Below, one piece after another: positions 18,094 through 27,496 of a stretch of DNA of 64,000 nucleotides (position 1 is the first letter of the stretch; every line of letters begins with the position of its first letter). This stretch comes from Leptospira montravelensis (GTDB taxonomy: Bacteria > Spirochaetota > Leptospiria > Leptospirales > Leptospiraceae). The stretch spans positions 186,001 to 250,000 of the forward strand of contig NZ_RQFO01000017.1 of the NCBI RefSeq assembly GCF_004770045.1. Reading direction: 5' to 3'. The notes under the pieces were generated by a model. It was not told where the DNA came from. It was given only the letters and a program-made list of their open reading frames with translations, and did not search any database. A program made the position numbers and the translations under genes.

Positions 18094-18501
18094 CTATAAC
18101 CTCCATTTCCCGGGACTGCCAACATTATGGTATCTTCCGGCAGGGACATGGAAAGGATTATGACCACCACCGTGAGACCTTGGGATTTGGAACTGGTTTC
18201 CTCCTCCATGATGCGGATACGGAACACCATAACTTCCTCTCGATCCTTGGTAGGGATAAGGATATTGGTGGTAGTTGTGACCATTTTGGCTGGGGTGTCT
18301 TGTATAGTACGAGTCATGGACGAGGTCAGGAGAAATACAACCGCCTCCCAAGACCGCAAGTCCACTTACAAAAAACAAGGAACAAATAAACCTAACGAGT
18401 CTTTGTCGGTTTAGTTTTTCAACGGATTCTAAATTGATTCGGTTCATCATAAGTTTAGTATAGGGTGAAAATTCCCGTGCGCCAATGGAGGGTTTCCGCA
18501 T
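18094..18501 (-). CDS. His/Gly/Tyr-rich small lipoprotein
   Basis: 135 residues from ATG 18501, or about 118 from the tandem ATGs near 18450. The hydrophobic segment RFICSLFFVSGLAVLGGGC ends in a lipobox Cys. The mature part is low complexity and rich in His, Gly, Tyr and Pro (YTRHPSQNGHNYHQYPYPYQ, then HGGGN and HGGGHN). Such composition could bind metal ions or simply be a flexible surface linker; neither is shown by the sequence. The opposite strand is also open here, but only this strand gives a signal peptide with lipobox. It is divergent from ilvC. Confidence 0.6.
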   Translation of the reverse strand: MRKPSIGAREFSPYTKLMMNRINLESVEKLNRQRLVRFICSLFFVSGLAVLGGGCISPDLVHDSYYTRHPSQNGHNYHQYPYPYQGSRGSYGVPYPHHGGGNQFQIPRSHGGGHNPFHVPAGRYHNVGSPGKWRL

Positions 18502-18567
18502 TTGCGGATATCACCTATGCCGATCGTTTGGACTAGTAAGAGAATTCCTGGACAAGGGAAAAAAATA

Positions 18568-18578
18568 TTATGTCACTA
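18568..18578 (-). promoter_or_regulatory. Recurrent motif, one-base variant (TTATGTCACTA on plus strand)
   Basis: This differs only in the last base from the TTATGTCACTT copies elsewhere in the window. It lies in the divergent region between the His-rich lipoprotein and ilvC and touches the GC-rich foldable element that begins at 18580. Confidence 0.3.
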
Positions 18579-18579
18579 A

Positions 18580-18659
18580 GCGCCCTTGATGCGGAGGAGG
18601 CGTTAGCCGTCCGAAGGACCGAAGCGAACGCGGAGTCCGGAACCAGCAAGGAAAGGCGC
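18580..18659. repeat. GC-rich foldable intergenic element (palindromic, possible dispersed repeat)
   Basis: Eighty bases, far richer in G+C than the surroundings. The outer arms GCGCCCTTG (18580-18588) and CAAGG plus GCGC (18647-18651, 18656-18659) pair with one four-base bulge. Inside, GCGTT (18600) pairs with AACGC (18627), one mismatch later GC pairs with GC, and a tight hairpin GTCC-GAA-GGAC sits at 18609-18619. It lies upstream of ilvC and of the divergent lipoprotein. I saw no second copy in this window. It could be a mobile palindromic repeat or a structured leader RNA. No protein reading is convincing. Confidence 0.5.
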
Positions 18660-18699
18660 CCTAATTCGTTCTTGTTTCCCTCCTTATAGTTAAAAATGA

Positions 18700-19743
<1,044 letters not shown>

Positions 19744-19794
19744 TTGTTTAGGTAACTAAAGTTTTAGTCTAAAGAAAGGAAGAAGGGATTTTAT

Positions 19795-21114
19795 ATGAAA
19801 GTAACACAAAAGATAGTACTCGCAGCACCTGCACGAACTCCTTTTGCTCAAATTGGAAAGGCACTCTCGCAGTACTCTGGTCACCACCTTGGTAAAATCG
19901 TTGGTGAAGAAGTAATGAAACGCAGTGGATTAAAACCTACTGATATTGACGGTGTGATCGTGGGAGAAGGTTTTTCTAACGCACCTAACTCGGCACGTGT
20001 GATTGCAAACTTACTTGGGCTTCCTATGGAAATTCCTTGCCTTACTGTTGCAAACAACTGTGTATCTGGTTTGGAAGCAGTTGCGGAAGCTACTCGCCGT
20101 ATTTCCCTTGGTGAAGGAAAAGTTTTCCTCGTCATTGGGGAAGAATCACAAACTTCTATGCCTTTTGTTGTGAAAAATGCGCGTCTTAACAAAAAAACAA
20201 ACAGTTTAGATTCACTTGTAAAACTTCTTCCAAACGACCTTCCAGAAGGTGTGGAACTTCGTGATACACTAGAAGACGGACTTGGTGATGGAGAAACTTC
20301 TTTCGGAATGCAAGTAACGGCAGAAATTCTCGCACAAAACTATGCACTTGCTCGTGAAACACAAGACAAAGTAGCTTACGAATCTTTCAAACGTGCCTTT
20401 GATGCCACACAAGAAGGTCGTTACAAACCATATATTATGGAAGTGAAAGATGATGAAGGGAATATGTTACAAGCTGACGAAGCAGTTCTTCTTCGTGAAG
20501 GTCTTGTAAAAAACCCTACTCGTATGGGTCGAGCAATGTTACTCTTTGACAACCCTCAAATGAAATTTGACCAGTTCAAAGAAAAATACAGTAAATACTT
20601 AAAAAAATCTCATGGACCAACTCTTTCTATCTTCAATGCAAGTCCACGTTCTGATGGAGCGGCTGGTATCATTGTAGCTTCTGAAGATGCGGCTAAAAAA
20701 TTAGGTCTGACTGCAAAAGCTTATGTGAATGGTTTTAACATGCGCGGTGTAGATCCAAACCTTATGGGTCTTGGACAAGCAGAAGCAACGATTGCTCTTC
20801 TTGGTGAAACTGGTGATAAAATCGAAAACATCGACATCATCGAAATCCACGAAGCATTTGCTGCAACAGCTGTAGCGGCTCTTGAAGAAATCAAATCTAG
20901 AACTGGTCTTGACTGGGAAAAGAAATTTGATGAGAAAAAAATCAACCCGAACGGTGGATCTATCTCCATTGGACACCCGTTTGGTGCTACTGGTGTGAGA
21001 CTCCTTCACAACGCAATCATGGACTTTGAAGAAAACAAAGACGTGAAAAAAGTGTTAGTGACTGCTTGTGCACACGGTGGGATCGCAGGATCAATGATCG
21101 TAGAAAGAGCTTAA
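19795..21114 (+). CDS. Acetyl-CoA C-acyltransferase (thiolase)
   Basis: 439 residues. It catalyses thiolytic cleavage of 3-ketoacyl-CoA or the reverse Claisen condensation. All three active-site elements are present: nucleophile Cys89 (NNCVSG), His394 (SIGHPFGATG) and Cys425 (ACAHGG). The length is above that of a biosynthetic acetoacetyl-CoA thiolase (~390), closer to FadI-type degradative enzymes. An AAGGAAGAAGGG ribosome site precedes the ATG. It lies 51 bases after ilvC, possibly on the same transcript, and ends before a strong terminator. Chain-length preference cannot be read from sequence. Confidence 0.93.
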   Translation: MKVTQKIVLAAPARTPFAQIGKALSQYSGHHLGKIVGEEVMKRSGLKPTDIDGVIVGEGFSNAPNSARVIANLLGLPMEIPCLTVANNCVSGLEAVAEATRRISLGEGKVFLVIGEESQTSMPFVVKNARLNKKTNSLDSLVKLLPNDLPEGVELRDTLEDGLGDGETSFGMQVTAEILAQNYALARETQDKVAYESFKRAFDATQEGRYKPYIMEVKDDEGNMLQADEAVLLREGLVKNPTRMGRAMLLFDNPQMKFDQFKEKYSKYLKKSHGPTLSIFNASPRSDGAAGIIVASEDAAKKLGLTAKAYVNGFNMRGVDPNLMGLGQAEATIALLGETGDKIENIDIIEIHEAFAATAVAALEEIKSRTGLDWEKKFDEKKINPNGGSISIGHPFGATGVRLLHNAIMDFEENKDVKKVLVTACAHGGIAGSMIVERA

Positions 21115-21163
21115 ATAGCGAATTTTAGATTCGAATTTAAGTTTCGTTAGAAAGATCGATGGA

Positions 21164-21193
21164 AAAGCCAAGGGTAACCTTGGCTTTTTTGTT
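21164..21193 (+). terminator. Rho-independent terminator after the thiolase gene
   Basis: A perfect 11-bp stem AAAAGCCAAGG / CCTTGGCTTTT with a GTAA loop is followed by further T residues. It ends the ilvC-thiolase direction; the A-rich left arm also gives a weaker possible reverse function. Confidence 0.88.
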
Positions 21194-21362
21194 TTAGGGA
21201 GGGATCTTTTTTTCAGAGACCGACTTTGGAAAAGATGAACTTATTGGAAAAGAATTTTTGATTTTGAGAAAGGGTTTTGTAAGAAAGGAAAAGATGTGGT
21301 AAGAGGTGTGTATTGGGAGGCGGGTCTAGTTCCCCACCCAAATCAGGGCGGGGATATAAGAT

Positions 21363-22235
21363 TCACACCCCACCCCCAAACCGCGTAAGCATAGGAACAA
21401 GCCCTTCTTTTGTCTGACCGGCAGTGTCGTATCCAGGAAAAATCTTAACCAACTTCAAATAAAAATGTTTTTCGGTTCGTTTTGTCCCGTTGGAAGTTTT
21501 TTCAAACACATCTTTACTGTACAAATGAAATTCAAAATATCCCGACTTAAACTTGCCATCAACATTAATGCGACTACCGATTCGAAATCGCAATGGTTGT
21601 TTAGGATTGAAAGATTCAAAACAAGGTTCCCCATCAAAAGAAAGAGCTTTAGAAATATGAATTTTTTCTTTAATACCCATTTCTCGAAAACCCCGAGCAC
21701 CAGGTAGTTGTAATAGAACTTTTCCTTCTCTTCTCAATTCTACAGTATAAGATAAAATCTCCATGTTAGAAACATCAATTGCACTTATATCCAAAGTTAG
21801 GTGATGATCTAAAACTTCGGTGGACCGAGTGATGATACTCCCCTCTCTTTGTCCAATGGTAATAACTTTATTAATGTCTAATGCAATAAGATATTTAAAA
21901 ACCATACCGGGATCCAACAAATCTTTACCATGTATTGTCATCTCGGAGTGAATTGGAGTTTGTGTAATGGTATGAATGTCGGCAATGGGAACTTCATTAA
22001 AATCTAAACGACCTAGACCTACATTTGAAATTGTACCTTTTCCCATCAATTTGGTTTTAGAAGTTTCAATGCTTTTTAACTTTGCAATCGTCAGTCTTTG
22101 TAGGACAGATACTAGGATAAGTACGGCAACAAGTAATATCAGCAAGAAGACCCAATTTTCATAGGCATTCATTTTATCTTCCAACAATCGTATTTGTTCT
22201 ACAGAATATGCTTTCATTACTTGTGCAAATATCAT
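21363..22235 (-). CDS. Membrane-anchored protein of unknown function
   Basis: 290 residues. One strong membrane segment near the N-terminus (WVFLLILLVAVLILVSVL, about residues 28-45) is followed by a ~240-residue soluble, mostly beta region. Met7 and Met22 are alternative starts. The soluble part (LTLDISAIDVSNMEILSYTV, then RREGKVLLQLPGARGFREMG) has the look of a PilZ-type beta barrel. However, the RxxxR and (D/N)xSxxG signature of c-di-GMP binders is not clearly present, so I do not call it PilZ. It is divergent from the SH3-domain protein gene. Confidence 0.6.
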   Translation of the reverse strand: MIFAQVMKAYSVEQIRLLEDKMNAYENWVFLLILLVAVLILVSVLQRLTIAKLKSIETSKTKLMGKGTISNVGLGRLDFNEVPIADIHTITQTPIHSEMTIHGKDLLDPGMVFKYLIALDINKVITIGQREGSIITRSTEVLDHHLTLDISAIDVSNMEILSYTVELRREGKVLLQLPGARGFREMGIKEKIHISKALSFDGEPCFESFNPKQPLRFRIGSRINVDGKFKSGYFEFHLYSKDVFEKTSNGTKRTEKHFYLKLVKIFPGYDTAGQTKEGLVPMLTRFGGGV

Positions 22236-22357
22236 CCAGCCATCATCCTTTTTGAAATAAACCTATACTTTCATTGTCGACCTATCGTTTAGAGAAAAAT
22301 ACCACTACTATCGAAAAGAGATCGACTCTTGACCTTACGTTCCCTATTTTTTACACT

Positions 22358-23212
22358 ATGTCGGGTTACAAATCTTTACTCAGCATTTTGATGTTTCTAT
22401 TCGTTTTTCCCATTTTTCCTCAAAATCACTGGGATGACTATATACACGAAAAAACCGAAGGTTCCACCTATCTGATATTTGGTGACAATGTCAACCTTAG
22501 AGAAACAAATAATATAAATGCTAAAGTTTTAAAGAAACTTTCAATCGGCGATTCAGTCAAAATTCTCACAAAAACGAACCAAATTTTGGAACAGAATTCA
22601 GTTAAGGAATACTGGTATAAAATCCAATCAGAAAAAGAGATTGGATATGTGTGGGGTGGATTACTCTCTGATTATGCATTCGAATGGAATGACAAAACTC
22701 TATTAGCACGAAACCTAGGCGTACGGTTAAGGAAACTCGAACTAAAACTAATCCAAAACAATCAAATATTATCCATAGGAAGTTGGGATGTTGGACCTAT
22801 AAGCAATGAAGGATGGAATCATACAATTTATCAACCAACCTCGTTTGCACCTGCCCCCGTTGCCGTTTTTGGATTAAGATATCTTGTATTTTCAGAAATT
22901 GAATACGGATATACAAACGAACAAATTTTCACAATGGATAAAGATCTAAAATTCGTTCCACAGTTTTCTTGGAATCCTGGTGCTTGTGATCCTCCTTCTT
23001 GTGCAGAATCTTGGCTTATTTTTCCCAATGAAAATTTGCCTGCCGACAAAAGAATCAACCGTAAACTTATAAAAGGAAAACCAAATACAATCATCGAATT
23101 AACTCATAGTTTTGATGTCGATGATGAAAGTTCTCATGAATACTTCCAATCCGAATACAATTGGAACGGAACTATCTTTCAAAAAAAGGAAAATAAAGTA
23201 ACCAATGAATAA
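22358..23212 (+). CDS. Exported SH3-like domain protein
   Basis: 284 residues from ATG 22358; an in-frame TTG at 22274 would add 28 residues that would mask the signal peptide. The signal segment is SLLSILMFLFVFPIFP. A bacterial SH3-type domain at about 30-105 shows the usual pattern: DNVNLRETNNINAKVLKKL, a KIL strand and IGYVWGGLLSDY. The remaining ~180 residues have no recognised family; a cluster GACDPPSCAESW has two Cys likely to pair outside the cytosol. It overlaps the next gene by eight bases, so the pair is probably translated together. Confidence 0.75.
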   Translation: MSGYKSLLSILMFLFVFPIFPQNHWDDYIHEKTEGSTYLIFGDNVNLRETNNINAKVLKKLSIGDSVKILTKTNQILEQNSVKEYWYKIQSEKEIGYVWGGLLSDYAFEWNDKTLLARNLGVRLRKLELKLIQNNQILSIGSWDVGPISNEGWNHTIYQPTSFAPAPVAVFGLRYLVFSEIEYGYTNEQIFTMDKDLKFVPQFSWNPGACDPPSCAESWLIFPNENLPADKRINRKLIKGKPNTIIELTHSFDVDDESSHEYFQSEYNWNGTIFQKKENKVTNE

Positions 23213-24458
23213 AATTATCAGCTTCGTCACCATTTTTGTTTTTACTATCCCTGCCTTTGCCTGGAACAACCACGCAGGAATTACCTATTTAATTTTAAAA
23301 GACCATTGGAAAGGTCAACCTACCCCTTTAGTCAAAGTAGAATCTTTAAAGACATTTTTATCAAAAGAAAAATCTTCCATCCAAGAAAGTTTGTCTATTT
23401 CTGAAGAATGGGCAAGGAATCGCCTTCCTCACCTAACTCCTACTAACGATAGTTTAAAGTTTTCTAAATCGACAAAAGATACAGATCTTGTTGTTAGTTT
23501 TTATAAAGCACTTCGTGTGAACCCAAACCACAAGGCTTCGCTTTATATACAATCTGTCGCCAAACGAGGTGGGACAAAACTGCCTTTGGACAAACTCACA
23601 ACTTTAAATGATAAAGGAAAACTCACCAACGAAACCTTTTTATCCTTACATGAAGGTCAAATGATTGGTGCTGATGAAGTTTTGATTTCGGCCACAGATG
23701 AACCTGATTACGATTTGGATTTATATCTTTTTGAAGATAGTGGTAGTGAAGTCGGAAAAATTTACGGCTTCGGATACCAACCATTTGGAAATCCTGCTGT
23801 TGAATTTTCGTCACAAGCACCCTTCCATATGGGATTCTATTATGAACCCGGCATAATTTTTGCTCTAGCTGGATTTTTAAAACGAACTTATCCCGAATAC
23901 CGCATCCATCAATTTACAGAGTTATCCAACTTAGCATTTCGAACAGGTCATCCTTATTGGGGATATCGTTTTGCAGGTTGGGCACTACATTACATTCAAG
24001 ACCTGACACAACCATACCATTCTTCCGTATTACCGAGAGTGAGCGCTGCCAAACAAATTGGCGTACAACTCGTATCGATTGTAGGATACCAAACACCAAA
24101 AGATGATATGGTCCGGTTTGTTTCGGGAAGGCATACTTTGATAGAAGAATACCAGTATTATTTGATTCGAAACTTAATTGAAACCAAAAACTGGAATCAC
24201 CCAGTGGCCACTTCCATCACCGACTTTTCCAAAAAAGAAAAACCACATTGGTTAGGTATGGATGGACTGCGAGAAAATGTTTGTAAAGAAGCCTACGATG
24301 CTGGGGAACCTATGGATGAACAGTTGGAAAATTTGGAGATTCCGAAATACGAAACTTTATATGAAGCCAATCATCCGATCCATAATATTCTCGGTTCCCT
24401 CCTCCACAATACATCCAAACACACACGAGCGTATTTGGATGCTCTTAAAAAGTACTAA
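23205..24458 (+). CDS. Putative secreted zinc-dependent phospholipase C / S1-P1 nuclease superfamily protein
   Basis: 417 residues. The signal peptide ends AFA, leaving Trp20 as the mature N-terminus (WNNHAGITY). In zinc phospholipase C and S1/P1 nucleases the N-terminal Trp and a nearby His are zinc ligands. The later motif HYIQDLTQPYH places His262, Asp266 and His272 with the +4/+10 spacing of His118/Asp122/His128 in Bacillus PLC. This trio of features makes the fold assignment good although overall similarity is low; substrate (phospholipid or nucleic acid) is open. It is translationally coupled to the SH3 protein. The 3' end overlaps the convergent DUF2237 gene by four bases. Confidence 0.75.
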   Translation: MNKIISFVTIFVFTIPAFAWNNHAGITYLILKDHWKGQPTPLVKVESLKTFLSKEKSSIQESLSISEEWARNRLPHLTPTNDSLKFSKSTKDTDLVVSFYKALRVNPNHKASLYIQSVAKRGGTKLPLDKLTTLNDKGKLTNETFLSLHEGQMIGADEVLISATDEPDYDLDLYLFEDSGSEVGKIYGFGYQPFGNPAVEFSSQAPFHMGFYYEPGIIFALAGFLKRTYPEYRIHQFTELSNLAFRTGHPYWGYRFAGWALHYIQDLTQPYHSSVLPRVSAAKQIGVQLVSIVGYQTPKDDMVRFVSGRHTLIEEYQYYLIRNLIETKNWNHPVATSITDFSKKEKPHWLGMDGLRENVCKEAYDAGEPMDEQLENLEIPKYETLYEANHPIHNILGSLLHNTSKHTRAYLDALKKY

Positions 24459-24835
24459 TTGAATTCATCAGCGGCAAATCTTTCCAATAACTCCAAGGGA
24501 ATGATCTCTAACGCACGTTTGTGGGTAGACTCCAAAAAAACTTTGGGAGCTACCCCATTACGATAAGCCTCTAACCACCTAGAAGCGCAAAGGCACCAAC
24601 GTTCTCCTGGTTTGACACCAGGGAATGCATATTGTGGCCAGGGAGTGATGAGATCATTTCCACTTTGTTTTTGGGATTCCAAAAATTCCTCTGTTGCCAA
24701 TACACAAACCGTATGAGAACCGACATCTTCGTCAGAAGTATTACAACAGCCATCCCTAAAAAAACCTGTAAGTGGCTGTGTGGAACATGGAACCAAAGGC
24801 CCACCGAGAACATTGACTGATACATCCATTTCCAT
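24455..24835 (-). CDS. DUF2237 family protein
   Basis: 126 residues. It matches DUF2237 by VNVLGGPLVPCSTQPLTGFFRDGCC near the N-terminus, the HTVCV strand, and GERWCLCASRWLEAY in the second half. The six Cys and compact size are typical. No biochemical role is known to me for this family. It stands alone, behind a minus-strand terminator that separates it from the M23 genes upstream. Confidence 0.85.
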   Translation of the reverse strand: MEMDVSVNVLGGPLVPCSTQPLTGFFRDGCCNTSDEDVGSHTVCVLATEEFLESQKQSGNDLITPWPQYAFPGVKPGERWCLCASRWLEAYRNGVAPKVFLESTHKRALEIIPLELLERFAADEFN

Positions 24836-24894
24836 AGGAATCTCAAACTAGGAAAGGAATCAATTCTGGGAAGACGAATCTGCACTCAGGTGAG

Positions 24895-24920
24895 AAAAAA
24901 GATGGGGGTTTGCACCCCCA
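24895..24920 (-). terminator. Minus-strand terminator after the M23 gene pair
   Basis: On the minus strand TGGGGGT-GCAA-ACCCCCA forms a perfect 7-bp stem (24903-24920) followed by TC and six T. It sits 70 bases past the stop of the 24990 peptidase gene and 60 bases before the DUF2237 start. Confidence 0.8.
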
Positions 24921-24989
24921 GTAGAACGACCAAAAGGTCTTGGAAAGCCCATAGCCAATCTACTATACATACATTTACTTGTCAAATAG

Positions 24990-26192
24990 TTACTGTTTCA
25001 CATCAAAAAAAAGTATCTTTTTTTCCTCTCCGTTGATCCGCACTTTCACCTTCCATCGGCCGATGAATTTGGGATTGTTCGCGATAGAAAGATACCTCCC
25101 TTCAAAGGCTAAGTTTTTTTGTGCCACCCAATCCAGCTTCATAGGTTCAAAACCTTTTCCATCAATGGATATATCTACCTCAATTCTTTGGTTTCCCGGC
25201 CGAATGAATTCTAAAGACACAAGGAAGTTTTCCCCCAATTGAAAGGTATTATCCCCACATTGTATTTTCTCACGTTTTGTATTTAATTTACAAACCTGAA
25301 TGTCTTCTGGTAAAATATCTGATTTAGGCGGATCAATCCCTGGCTTAGGATGCCAATACGTATAAAATTCATTCAAAGTATCTCTGTCGGAATATTGTGT
25401 TTTAAACACAGTGGGAATGGTGGTTACCTCAAGTTGGCGATTTGGTTTGTGAACTTCAAAGTGAAGGTGAGGCCCTTGCGTATAACCAGTATTACCCGAA
25501 TATCCAATCAATTGCCCAGCATCTACAGTATCACCTACTTTCACAACCACACCATTTTTCATAAGGTGTGCATAATTTCCTAAAGTCCCATCCTCATGTT
25601 GAATGATGATAAAATTTGCTTTCGATAATAAATCTTTGCGAAACCCGCCCTCCGAATAACGTGACTCAGTTGCCATCACATAACCTTTTCTTGCTGCATG
25701 AACGGGTGTGCCAACAGGAATTCCAAAATCAATCGAATGGGCAAAGTTGCCAAAATGAGTTACACTTCCGTTGTATCCTTGTACGACTTTTGCATGAATT
25801 TCCGGACCAAAAGGTAATAGATAACTCACCGAATCATCATGAATGCTATCCCAATCTCCAGGTCTGACTCGAAAAGAAAACGAATGGAATGCATTTTTAG
25901 TTTTATCATCTAACAGGAACTTGGTTATAAAAACAGGAGAAGGACCTTTGACAACAACGAAGTAAGGAAAAACTATATCCGTTTTGAAATTTACCAGGGT
26001 AGCGTTCAAAAGAACGGAATTTGTAATTTTTGCATTCGAATTGTAGTTACGGATAGATAACTCAATTCCATCCTCATCCTTTGATTGGATAAGACAAATC
26101 CATTCCTGATTACATTCTTCAGTAACATTTGATTCCGCATACAATCCAAAAGAAAAACAAAAAAATAATATGATGATTAAAAACCGATTCAC
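24990..26192 (-). CDS. Secreted M23 (LytM-type) metallopeptidase
   Basis: 400 residues with signal peptide NRFLIIILFFCFSFGLYA. The peptidase core lies at about 135-260: the THFGN..HSIDFG segment supplies the first zinc-site residues, NYAHL a further His, and GPHLHFEVHKP the HxH pair. Flanking domains are beta-rich and lack known names. M23 enzymes cut peptide cross-links of peptidoglycan, or act as inactive scaffolds; the usual ligands are present here. The gene overlaps its upstream paralogue at 26189 by four bases (ATGA), so they are co-translated. Likely periplasmic. Confidence 0.88.
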   Translation of the reverse strand: MNRFLIIILFFCFSFGLYAESNVTEECNQEWICLIQSKDEDGIELSIRNYNSNAKITNSVLLNATLVNFKTDIVFPYFVVVKGPSPVFITKFLLDDKTKNAFHSFSFRVRPGDWDSIHDDSVSYLLPFGPEIHAKVVQGYNGSVTHFGNFAHSIDFGIPVGTPVHAARKGYVMATESRYSEGGFRKDLLSKANFIIIQHEDGTLGNYAHLMKNGVVVKVGDTVDAGQLIGYSGNTGYTQGPHLHFEVHKPNRQLEVTTIPTVFKTQYSDRDTLNEFYTYWHPKPGIDPPKSDILPEDIQVCKLNTKREKIQCGDNTFQLGENFLVSLEFIRPGNQRIEVDISIDGKGFEPMKLDWVAQKNLAFEGRYLSIANNPKFIGRWKVKVRINGEEKKILFFDVKQ

Positions 26193-27394
26193 TTGATACT
26201 CGTTAATTGAAATTCAACTTCCTTTTGGACAACTCCATCGATTGATACAATGGCCGTCCAATCTCCTTCCAAAGTTTCCAAAGGATCTTCTAGCTGGACA
26301 TCTAAATAAGTATCCCACCAGTCAGAATTTGTCTCCCAATTATACAATTTCAAAATAGAGGTACCATTTTTACGAACGGAAATTTGAATTTTATAACGAG
26401 ATGGCTTCAAAAGAGGAATATAAAAATAAATTGGGGAACCCGTAGCAAAAGAGGTTCCATTACATCCCAATCTCTCTAGATTTTGAACAGATTCACAAAT
26501 TTGAATTTCATCTATATCCGACTGAAGTTTTATAACAGGCAAATTAGGATCTCTTCGCCAGAGAAGTTCTCCTTCCTTAACAACATCCGCTTCGGTAAAC
26601 TCCGTTCGAAATTGAGTAGGAATTGTTTGTTTGCGCAAACTGCGAGTGGGCTTATACACTTCAAAGTGTAAATGAGGTCCATCGCTGAACCCAGTGCTAC
26701 CTGCATAACCAATCGGAGTTCCAGCTGTAACACGTTGGCCTCGTTTGACAAGAACTCCCATATAACGAAGGTGGGCATATTGACCTATGGTTCCATCGTC
26801 ATGAAGAATCTTTATATAATTTGCAGAATGAATATATTTGATTTCGAAACCACCTTCATTATTTTTTTGTTCTGTATCAATCACAACTCCATCTCTTGCT
26901 GCTGTAATCAAATCTCCTTCTTTCAATCCAAAATCGATCGAATAACGATTGTCACCTTGATGGCTTTTGGTTCCTTTATAACCTTGGTACACCCGAACTT
27001 TTAATCCTTTTTCAAACGGAAGTTCATAGACAACTTTAGGATCGTGGGAGGCGGAATAATTTCCTAAAATCCATTTGTATTTAATTTGATACACCCAGCG
27101 TTTGTTAGGTTTATTTACGTTTAGTCGGAATAGTTTTTTACGTTTTGGACCTTTTAAAACAGTCACTAAGGGAAGTTTACGAGAACTTCTCATATTCGTG
27201 GACGTTGCATTAACGGAGACAGTAGTAAAAGTTTCATCAATGGCGATTTTGTTTTGAAAGTAAATATCCACTCCTGTTTTATCCTGAATGTAAATGACAC
27301 ACAATCTTTCCATCGAACAGAATTCCGAATGTTCTTTGGCAACTAGAAATCCAATGGGACAAACTAGAAATAGGATAAAAAAACCAAATCTCAT
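26189..27394 (-). CDS. Secreted M23 (LytM-type) metallopeptidase, paralogue
   Basis: 401 residues from ATG 27394 (MRFGFFILFLVCPIGFLVA gives a signal peptide). A TTG at 27496 would add 34 residues without a ribosome site. Its domain order is the same as the downstream paralogue: N-terminal beta region starting with a Cys-bearing strand (CSMERLCVIYIQDK), peptidase core with KSHQGDNRYSIDFG, QYAHLR and GPHLHFEVYKP, and a C-terminal beta domain. The zinc ligands are retained. Tandem duplication and coupling suggest two envelope hydrolases with divided tasks. Confidence 0.85.
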   Translation of the reverse strand: MRFGFFILFLVCPIGFLVAKEHSEFCSMERLCVIYIQDKTGVDIYFQNKIAIDETFTTVSVNATSTNMRSSRKLPLVTVLKGPKRKKLFRLNVNKPNKRWVYQIKYKWILGNYSASHDPKVVYELPFEKGLKVRVYQGYKGTKSHQGDNRYSIDFGLKEGDLITAARDGVVIDTEQKNNEGGFEIKYIHSANYIKILHDDGTIGQYAHLRYMGVLVKRGQRVTAGTPIGYAGSTGFSDGPHLHFEVYKPTRSLRKQTIPTQFRTEFTEADVVKEGELLWRRDPNLPVIKLQSDIDEIQICESVQNLERLGCNGTSFATGSPIYFYIPLLKPSRYKIQISVRKNGTSILKLYNWETNSDWWDTYLDVQLEDPLETLEGDWTAIVSIDGVVQKEVEFQLTSIK

Positions 27395-27496
27395 AAAACA
27401 GGAATCATATTTACGATGTGAACTCTTAAAAGACAATCCATTTTCCATGACAAAAACTTGATTGCCGAATGATTTCTTATCTACTAACTTCGACAA

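Noticed and set aside
21300..21362. G- and C-run region that could form a mismatched hairpin before the 21363 gene end
   Set aside because: The stem CCCCACCC/GGGCGGGG has a mismatch and there is no T-run on either strand, so I do not call a terminator.
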